A stretch of DNA of 64,000 bases, taken from contig BCLD01000010.1 of the NCBI GenBank assembly GCA_001600875.1, forward strand, positions 932,852 to 996,851. The letters run 5' to 3'. The stretch comes from Solicoccozyma terricola. Lineage: Eukaryota > Basidiomycota > Tremellomycetes > Filobasidiales > Piskurozymaceae. Of this stretch, positions 55,999 to 64,000 are shown piece by piece (the first letter of the stretch is position 1; every line of letters begins with the position of its first letter). Made by a program: the position numbers and the translations under genes. The notes beneath the pieces were generated by a model, which ran no database searches, had not been told where the DNA came from, and saw only the letters and a program-made list of their open reading frames with translations.

Positions 55999-57312
55999 TC
56001 ACGTAGCAACGTCGCTCAGCGCACCGACCAACTTCTTCCACGACGACATCCCCCTCCTGGCATGTTCTTCAGGCACCCCTTCCTCCGGTTCCCTCATGCT
56101 CTCACAGAAAGTCTCGATGGAGACCCACCCTGGATAATCCCTGTCGATGAGCATAGCCCGCACACACATATCGACCGGAGTGTACCCCTCGTAGGGACTG
56201 GCAGGAACGGTCAGGCGCCTGGAGTTGTGTCCAGATTCCACAGACTCACAAAACACGACCATTCCGGCTCCACATATGCAGCGGTCCCTTCAACGTCGAG
56301 TCCCAAAACGCATGATCCTCGTCGAGCGGGCGGTCAAGTCTTAGCGCATCCGACAGCTGGATGTAGACGATCTTGTCGTTAGGGACGTGTTGGAGTTGGT
56401 CGAGCGATCGTTGTAACCGTGCATTGGAAGCGTGTACGGTTGGTTCTCGTAATCCGTTTGTCATTGTAGGATCTGCCCACTCCGCGGCGAGGATCTGGGG
56501 GGTTGTCAGTATGGTGGCATTCTGAAAGGGGGAAAACACCCACATGATACGTGTCCAAGAGGACTGATGTAGGGGTCAGCACCAAGTCTGAATCCTCCGA
56601 TTCACACTCACTTCCCAAATTCTCCCTGTCCGCTAGCTGAACGACCTGATACGCCTTCTGCCAGGTATTCACATGCGCAGCCCAGCATATGCTCTCGTAA
56701 GCGATTGTAATGCCGTACCTCTTGGCCATATCAGCTAACAGACCCATGTCGTTGGCAAGCTCCTTAACGTCCCCCGTCGTACCCTCGCTGTCATAGTGGG
56801 ATGTCACCTGGAGGATCTTGGCACCGAGGATACGCGCGAGTTCCAGGTATAGACTGGCTTTGGATAAAACTTGTTGGCGTCGCTCCGGGTCGAGTGTGCC
56901 TTCAACTGTGAGGGGGTCAGTTGAGGGCTGATGATTGTGGCGACTACCCACCCACATGATTGCAGCGGCTGGATGGTGATCACTTCGAGGCCAAGGTCGT
57001 CGCACATTATCCGCATGGCCTTGGCGGCAGCAAACATCTGTGGTAACGGTCAGTGTCAATCGAAAGTCGATCACGCCTCCTCACCTCCGGTCTCGAGGGT
57101 AAATTCAGCGGTGTGTTGGAAAAACTAGAGTTGAAGGGCTGGCCTTCTGCACTCGAATCGTGGGCCAGCCACTCGAGGTCCTCGATGAACAGCTCGACGG
57201 CGCGAAACCCGGCCTTGGAGATGGCTTCCAGTTTGTGCAGGAGGGGATGGCCGGCGAACGCGCGTCCGACAGAGCATGAGCAGATGGCAATGGGGCGAGT
57301 TGACAATGACAT
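55999..57312 (-). CDS. 3-dehydroshikimate dehydratase-like TIM barrel, copy B
   Basis: Paralogue of copy A, same strand and family. The start at 57312 gives MSLSTRPIAICSCSVGRAFAGHPLLHKLEAISKAGFRAVELF, aligning with the N-terminus of copy A (an in-frame ATG lies 33 bp upstream). Then come IMCDDLGLEVITIQPLQS, LYLELARILGAKILQVTSHYD, and the metal-site blocks: Glu in GITIAYESICWA, Asp in LLDTYH, Gln in IVYIQLSDA, Glu in GWVSIETFCESM. An insert relative to copy A is the segment HASNARLQRSLDQLQHVPND. The C-terminus SSWKKLVGALSDVAT stops at 55999-56001. The cluster element lies 108 bp upstream. The copies differ clearly, so they may act on different intermediates, or one is the dehydratase and the other an isomerase. 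Confidence 0.8.
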
Positions 57313-58929
57313 GATTGACGTCGATGTAATCGAATTCAACCCCAATGTCCACTACTACATCGACGTCCAATTTGAGCTTTTCTTAAATGTTTGTTACATC
57401 ATTGCCGCTGCGCCGGATGCCGGTATGCCGCTCCTGTCGCCACCGCCAAAACGTCGAAGATCCAGGGCCGGCCACACGATCTATGGGGGTGATGCTAACT
57501 CCAACCCCGGAGGTACAGTCATGCTGAAACTTGCCCCCATGGAGTTCCGATACGCTACGTATGTCGTACTGCTGTGGAAAGTCCTCGTTCTCCATGGCAG
57601 CGAAGCTCATGCACATGTGATAGCGGCAACTTGGCGAAGCGATCAAAGTAAGAGGGAGAGGTTGCAGTGTAGGATGGTACGATCCATTACAATGCACCAG
57701 CTGGCATTTGATATATCAAGCCAGGTGTTCATCCAAGACGCTGTTTGTGTCCGAAGTGCAGCCAGGTGACTGTAAAGCGTCCCAACCCTTTTCTCATCTC
57801 AACTCCTCGGAACCCCCCTATCCTCTCTTTTCTCATCCCTGCACCATTGAGTGCATTGTACTTAGGTAGAGAAGGATAGTTCTATATCATATCACAACAG
57901 CTGCAAATTCTTATCTGGTGCAACTCATTTTACCATCACCTCTCTTTCTCTGTTCACACCAAGTGGTGCAAGGATGCACTGGAACCACATCCGTTGGGCC
58001 TGTTGGGTTTGTATACAACTTCAAACTCAATCCACTTTGAGTGTGGAATTGTGACCTTTTGCCGTAATGGTCTGACTCTCTTTAACTCTTAACGTAAGCT
58101 CTAAACCAACTCCTGACGGAAATTGCTCTCTGGGGACCTGCGCAAATGGTCTCGATCCATTGTGGGAGGGGTTTGGGAACTATGCCCAGGCTACGACACG
58201 TTACGCTACGCCACGTTACGCCACCCACGACATACCTCTGCCACTATCAGATTTTTTGTATCCATTGGTCGGGATACAACGAGTCTCCAGTCATTGTCCA
58301 GGCTGCATGAGCAAGGCCGCAATCTAATTTAAAACCTTCGCAAGAGCATCCTGTCACTCTCGTTCTGCAGTGCAGTTTCCTAGTCTAGATGACCGATACT
58401 ATCCCCAGCCTCTTCCTTTGCCTCTCCTTGGACAAATCCTAAGCTCTATTCCTCATCCCTAACTGTACCTTCCTGGCAGTCGGACTCCCAATGATGTTAT
58501 CGAGGTAGCAGATCTTTCTCCGAGACTCTTGATTTTTCCCCAAGCGCCGAGATAAGATGAGATGACCTAAGCTCGGATGCCAATTGATTCCACGATGCTC
58601 GCGGTGACCGGCTAGTTACTATTGTATATTCGAGATTTTGTCGATGAAAATGTGGTCGACAGGTTGTTTAGATCTCCACTAACCCTTCGTGAACAGCTCA
58701 GAGTCTTGGTTATGCCTATCGCCTTAGCCCAGCAATAGATCACACAGCCTTCAAGCTATTCACTTCGGGCGATCTGGGATGCACAGCCTATGAAACCATT
58801 GTGGACTCGAGAAACACCTAGCTGCCACGTACGACTCGATGGTGGGGCATCAGACGATTCAGGCGTACAACTCGTCCGTCACCTTGTTAGAGGGTTTGAA
58901 TTAGACTATTTGCGGGGAGTGGTTGGAAG
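57313..58929. other. intergenic, 1.6 kb
   Basis: Contains the cluster element of dehydratase B (57420-57430) and pyrimidine-rich DNA. The block at 58190-58225 has short ACGTTACGC-type repeats. No gene recognised; the missing N-terminal half of the next gene is not found here. Confidence 0.45.
57420..57430 (-). promoter_or_regulatory. cluster element CGGCATACCGG
   Basis: 108 bp upstream of dehydratase B in sense orientation; identical to the FAD-gene copy. Confidence 0.65.
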
Positions 58930-59638
58930 ATGGCGGTGAATTGTCGCAAGGGGGTTATACGGAGGGTTCGATACGCAGGCTTCGGAATACAGGTACGCAA
59001 TCAACACGTTGCACTGCCTCCATCCAAGACTAACACACCCATTCCACACTCCAGTTGATCTTCCTTGTCCTACAGGAGGTCAACGCTGAGTTCTACATCA
59101 CAATTGCCGCCTTGCCCCTCTCGATCTTGGCGCTGGTCTTGGGCACCCTCTCGGGTCGGTTCCAGTGGTTCTACGGGATGGTACGCAGAAACGAAAGCCC
59201 TCACCAGAACGAGGCCGATTTTGTGTCCACTGCGACAGGCGTCCTTCATTTTCTGGCTCGTTGCATGCTGCGCTTATTTTGGCTACCAGCTGTTTCGTGT
59301 CTTCCAGCAAAAGGCGACAACGTATGCCAACATCTTCAAGGTGGGACATTGCAACCGGTATTTCTATTCAATCCCCTTACTGATACCCACCCTCATAGTC
59401 CCTCACTGCTTTCGCCGTACTTTCTCTCGCCATGACAGTGCTCACCATTGTCTGGTCGGTTGTTGTCCTCCGCAACTTTGATAAGGGCCTCAAGCAGCAG
59501 CTCCAAAGGTCGCACGTCAAGCGGAACGCCAATAACACCGGAGCTGCAACGTTGCCGCCAGGGGACGAACTGGTAAATCTGGTCAACCGCAAATCGAACG
59601 AGGTGGAGGACCCCGAGGGCAGGATGAGCATCGATTGA
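58930..59638 (+). CDS. truncated UPF0658-type Golgi membrane protein (C-terminal part)
   Basis: ATG at 58930 (MAVNCRKGVIRRVRYAGFGI) leads, after an intron, into LIFLVLQEVNAEFYITIAALPLSILALVLGTLSGR. Next come ASFIFWLVACCAYFGYQLFRVF and SLTAFAVLSLAMTVLTIVWSVVVLRNFDKGLKQQL, then a polar tail ending in SID at 59638. These are the last TM segments of the UPF0658 family (in S. pombe a Golgi membrane protein). Known members are about 350-400 residues with several earlier TM segments; here about 170 residues remain and the N-terminal half is missing. Either this is a truncated paralogue or the upstream exons were lost. Splice signals look intact, so it may still be expressed. The function of the family is unknown. 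Confidence 0.6.
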
Positions 59639-61551
59639 GGTTGGTAGGGCCTCAGAACGTTGACACAGGGCACCTGCACTTATATTGACGATGCAACGTG
59701 GAACAGGCTCCCTGGCCAAAGTCTCTGGATGGAACGGAGTTCACAGGATCATGTGTGGACGCTCTTTTCAAAGAATGGAGGGAGGATCGCTGACGGCAAG
59801 TCATTTGCTGGACACTTCAGCTGGGTGTTGTCGATTGTTTCGTTTTTCTGATTATTGGTGTGAGTGGACGGACCGGCCCGCCACGCTCCAATGTCTACAC
59901 CACATAACATTTTTTGCCCTCTGTAGTATAGTGTAGTCAATCCTTTTGGGGCACACTACACCATGTGTCAGGTGCTGGTCGTTCTTCGGAATATTTAGCA
60001 GCTTTCGGACTAATCCTATCACGATTGTAGGACGAAGAGGCTAATACAAGGAGGACTGCTGTGACGATATGTGGGAACTCACGCAAGTTAGTGTCAGTTC
60101 CATCTTTTTAACTCACTATAGCATGTACGATCGTGAATGTATCCGATCATGTCGATGTGATTGAGGTAGCGAACCTAAATCGATAGTATGATTGGAGAGG
60201 TCAGATGTGGATGGCAAGTATGAGTCGTGGAATGATAATCATTAACAGGGTGAATTACAAAGAGGGAAAGATGAGCCTTAGGGGCTCGTCTTTTAGTCGA
60301 TGTGAGTGGCAAAACATGGAAAGTCACTTAAAGAGCAGAAAAGTCGCAAGAGAGTGAGGTAGGCATGAGAGGAGAGGAAAGTGCTATATCACAGTGTTGT
60401 AGCTACGTCGTTCCGAGGTTCATATGGCGTTCCGAGGTAGCCTTGCCGTGTTCCGCCTTGATGACGATATCGTCCGTGTTAGCCTTTCGCCTGAAGATGC
60501 CAACCCGCCCATAACCAACATAACAGCTGGTTGCGACGCATGCACATGACCTGTGGAGTGAGCAAAAGTAAGCTTCAGTTCTGGCGGGAACCTTAGTTTC
60601 TACTCCTCATCCCGCACAACCACTCAAACCAAGTGGAGAGCTTTCCCAAGGCCAGGTCAAAGATGGCTAGGGGATAGGGATTGGGCGTCGACCGTGAAGT
60701 AGATTTTTCGTTGATGTTTTCCAGGATCAGGGAGATCAACATGGGAAATGGGATGGCCGTTCCATCAAAGGCTTAAAGGTATCCCGAAGTCCAAGCCTAA
60801 GAAGACTGTGCAGAAGTGGATGTTGCAGTGAAGACTTGATACTGGTGGCCTTGGAATCACTACCCACTTCTATAGGCCTTCCATTCACACTCCTAATAGC
60901 CTGTCAGATAGAAACAGCGATATGGTGAACCTGGTCATCACAAGCTCACTCTGAACAGGAATCACGATAGTAGAAAAAGGTAGGAATCTATGATGGACCA
61001 TGACTCCCCTGTCAGATCCGATGCAGAGATGCAGACGCCCACTCTGCTTGAAGGCGGTGTGATAATTAATCACGTCTTTGCTGGGACATGACGGTGGACA
61101 TAGGCGTGACACATCGCCAAACACCTGTGGCGTTCATGAAGGTCTTCCTCCAGCATCCGTGGCTGTGCTTGGGATGCTAGCAGTTGCTGGCCCAACTCAC
61201 GACGAAGCAGGGTCCTACTATCACAGCAGTCTCGAATTCGCTTCTATCACTATTCTGGCCTGATGGCGGAAACGCGTGACAAGCACGCTGCATCTGACGG
61301 TGCAGTACAGTGAAACAAATGCCACAATCTAGTGTCTCGGGTCTCGGAGAATGGCGAATTTATTGCAACACTGCATGGTCACGAGATTGTCTCGTTTTAA
61401 CTGCTGGTACAGCATTTGTCGCAGCAGCCGCGAATATCAGTGGCGAACGACTATTGGACAGGCATCGGGTGGCAAGCTATAAGAACCTACGTTCGGAGGA
61501 GGTGCCAGCCTTTGATGTTCATTCCTCCAACTAAACAACACTGAATTCAAC
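59639..61551. other. gene-free stretch, 1.9 kb
   Basis: Short frames only, none with a recognised domain. A direct repeat of CGTTCCGAGGT occurs at about 60410 and 60429. Includes the protease promoter. Confidence 0.45.
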
Positions 61552-63636
61552 ATGTGGCTCCCATTCATCCTCACAACGACATGTGTCCTTCTGACATTCT
61601 CGAATGCCATGAGGCTGCCGATACTGACGAGGTGTGTTGGGATGGGCTATATTTGCAAAGTTATCACTAATCATGTCCGCTTGAAGATCCCAGCTATCAG
61701 CTCACGACAAGAGATCTGTACCAGAGAAACAACGGGACCAACTAGCTCGTGAGTGATTGCAGGCGATACGCAGGTATATCCGTCTAACAACCAAGACTTC
61801 ACCGTCCTACACCAGAGCTGAAAAGGAAATATGCCCGGAGTCGAGTCAATTACCGTGCGAATACTCTCAATGACACCATTGAAGCCATTATGGCTCCAAT
61901 CACAGAAGCTACAGGACTCAGCAGAAGGGGTGAACTGGATGGACTGATCCGTCGACAAACTAATCCTGGATATGAGTTAATCAACATGACAGATTGTGGG
62001 TGCTGGGATGAATATTGATATCGTGAAACACCTTCAAGCTGACTGGTAGGCAACCTACGTTGTAGATGTCTTTCCAGGATTCGACGCCGCCTATTTGGCG
62101 AGTCTAGAAGTTGGAACACCTGCTCAGGCAATTCCTGTTCAAGTCGACAGTAGGTGTCTACAGCTATCTCTTCATACCTCTGCCTAGCTGATGGAAATGA
62201 CGAGCAGCCGGAAGTTCTGATCTATGGGTCATTGGCATTGGCACTGAAGGTTTAGGAAATGTGAGGGGAGACATCCCATCAACTTGCGTAGAGAAAGTGT
62301 TGACTAGTCAGCCTGGGCTTTTCACCAGGATCAACCATCTTTCAATCCTTCTGCGAGCGCTTCTTGGTCCACACTTAGTTCCACCTTCGACATCATATAT
62401 GGTTCGCGCAATATCCTGGGTAATCTCACCTGTGCAAGCTGACCTCGTTCCACGGCTTTAGGTACCGGAGAGGCATCCGGTCCAATCGGTTCAGAGACTC
62501 TAACCATCGGCACTTACGGCATCACACAAATGGAAGTTGGAGTGGCCACTACAATCAGTTCGAATTTTGATGCGCAGCCCTTCTCTGGAATCATCGGTGA
62601 GGTTTTGGAACTCCACCATCTCCCGGTCTCAGGCAGTTAAGCTAAATCATGGTGTACCTTCCAGGTTTCGGTCAGGCAGGTTTGAAGACATTTGGCAGAT
62701 ACACATTCATGGAGCAATTGATTGTCGACGGACTTGTTTCCAAGCCTCTCTTCTCGATGTACCTCACGGACGATGGCGAAAGGGTTACAAGTGATACTTT
62801 GGCAGGCGGCAGTCAGATGTGTTTGGGGTGCATTTTGACACCTCCGATTTCTACAACAGGGCCTCTGTATGTAGTGCAAGTTACAGATGTCAGAGCGAGA
62901 GAGAAACTGACATAGCGGTCCCTCAGAACGTATTACCCCAGTATCGAACCAGGTTTCTGGGAAATCGAAGGCTCCGCGATATCATTCAATGGTGCTTCCG
63001 TAGTCTCCGGGGCATTTGCACGTACGTGTTTGTCTGCACCTGTCCGAGATAGACTGTTAAAGCTGATCAAAATGATCACCATCAGTGGTGATTGATAGCG
63101 GGGCAAGGCAAGTTGACCTTATCGAGAATAAGATATACATAAACTGATCTGTAATATTCATCTTCAAAGTCTCCTGGCTGTCCCCACTTCAGTCGCCACC
63201 GCATTCTACGAATCCATCCCCGGCTCCGTCATGCTATCCGATGGTAATTACGCCGTACCAGCTTCAACCACAATATCCTCGTTCAGCGTTACAGTAGGTT
63301 CTACGATCTACAGTATCAATCCAGTCGATCTCAACTTAGGCTATACGGACGAAACTGAGAAGTACATCATGCTCGCGGTGACGGCGGCGGATATTACTGA
63401 CCAGGCGGATAATGCTCTCTTCATCGTGAGTTCTCTCCGTCGCGAGAACAGTCGCCCTGATTCGACTTGACTGAACTCGTTTGCTATGTGATTCTCCTAC
63501 CATTTAGTTCGGAGACACCTTCATGAAAAGCGTCTTCTGCGTCTTCTCCTATGATATTGACGGCGCCAACACGCCGGGAGTCGGCTTCCAACAGCTAAAC
63601 ATCACCGCGAAGGTTCCGGTTGAACCTGTCTCTTAG
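61552..63636 (+). CDS. secreted pepsin-like aspartic protease (A1), one frame break
   Basis: Start ATG at 61552 gives a signal peptide (MWLPFILTTTCVLLTFSNA) and a propeptide over two exons. The mature part starts near YVVDVFPGFDAAYLASLEVG. The first catalytic motif is assembled across an intron (62150-62207): VQVDTGSSDLWV. Then come DQPSFNPSASASWST, STFDIIYG|TGEASGPIGSE, FGQAGLKTFGRYTFME, DTSDFYNRAS and TYYPSIEPGFWEIEGSA. The second motif VIDSGASLLAVPTSV is again split by an intron, this one GC-AG (63108-63169). The C-terminus FGDTFMKSVFCVFSYD ends VPVEPVS, stop at 63634-63636. Near 62825-62828 one base is missing relative to the expected frame (GSQMCLG to HFDTSDFYN). Both catalytic Asp are present. 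Confidence 0.82.
63108..63169 (+). other. GC-AG intron in the protease gene
   Basis: Donor AG|GCAAGT and acceptor CAAAG. Splicing joins VIDSGA to SLLAVPTSVATAFYESIPG, the conserved pepsin sequence. No GT donor nearby keeps the frame. Confidence 0.75.
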
Positions 63637-64000
63637 TGCCACTTCCACTCCATCCAGCGCCCGCGTTGTTTAGGCATTCCCTTTTTCGCCTTCCGACTTC
63701 TGTATCTTCTGATCATAATGAACTAGCACTAGCGAGTGTCGTCGCTGTTGATAGGCAATCTACTCTGTAACCATATATCCTGTTGTAATATACTCCGAGA
63801 CGGAACCTGTTAGAAAGAATGCTTGTATCTATAGAGTGGTGCTGGTAAGTCTACAGATCTGTCTACTATATATACTTGAGCTAGAGGGAGTGAACCTTCT
63901 AGGCTAATGCTGGAGAATTCTCTATCAGAACCCTGGGCAATCTGCTCGGCAATCTCTAGAATGTTCTAGGAGATTTGCCACTCAGACTCGCCACTCAACA
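63637..64000. other. 3' flank of the protease
   Basis: No gene recognised. Confidence 0.4.

Noticed and set aside
57053..57769. 238-codon plus-strand frame over the start of dehydratase B
   Set aside because: Antisense to a clear TIM-barrel gene; no recognisable domain.
1..64000. tRNA, rRNA, CRISPR arrays, transposases
   Set aside because: No T-loop-like boxes with paired arms, no spaced direct-repeat arrays and no transposase or reverse-transcriptase motifs were found by eye. A tRNAscan and repeat search would be needed to exclude weak cases.

Overview
This window looks like a chromosome segment of a basidiomycete, most likely Tremellomycetes (Cryptococcus/Kwoniella-like). The genes are intron-dense with short introns of roughly 45-75 nt (GT-AG, plus two probable GC-AG). 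Protein families are fungal throughout: Zn2Cys6 regulator, CAF-1 large subunit, PDR/MRP transporters, fungal HNH protein, pepsin-type protease. The genus is inferred from gene style, not proven. A 221-base N gap and a single N mark a draft assembly. Coordinates below are gene extents from start to stop codon; most genes are multi-exon and not every splice site is certain.

Layout. 0-5 kb: the 3' end of an ABCG transporter and an ARO8-type aminotransferase. 5-7 kb: a decayed aldehyde dehydrogenase, G-tracts and the assembly gap. 7-10 kb: two tandem GNAT acetyltransferases. 10-19 kb: alanine aminotransferase facing a full-length ABCC (MRP) transporter. 19.7-22.1 kb: a multi-exon membrane protein of unknown family in strongly CpG-depleted DNA. 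22.7-30 kb: CAF-1 large subunit, a DUF1772-like membrane protein and a Dal5-type MFS permease, all on the minus strand. 31.6-35.5 kb: a divergent pair of intronless genes (sulfatase, 14-TM MFS). 35.8-42.6 kb: an AidB-like acyl-CoA dehydrogenase, an HNH-domain protein and a vWA protein.

43.6-57.3 kb is the most interesting part. It holds a sugar/quinate-type permease, a fumarate-reductase-like FAD oxidoreductase, a Zn2Cys6 regulator, an Old-Yellow-Enzyme-type oxidoreductase and two tandem 3-dehydroshikimate-dehydratase-like TIM barrels. Four of the five transporter/enzyme promoters carry the same 11-mer, CGGCWYACCGG, in the same orientation to the gene and 105-160 bp upstream of the start codon. 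The fifth carries a degenerate copy. I read this as a co-regulated catabolic cluster for a hydroaromatic or sugar-acid type substrate, with the local Zn2Cys6 protein as candidate regulator. The flavin enzymes do not belong to the known quinate pathway, so the full route may be undescribed.

58.9-64 kb holds an N-terminally truncated UPF0658-type membrane protein, a long gene-free stretch and a secreted pepsin-like aspartic protease with one apparent frame break. No tRNA, rRNA, CRISPR array or transposase was recognised.
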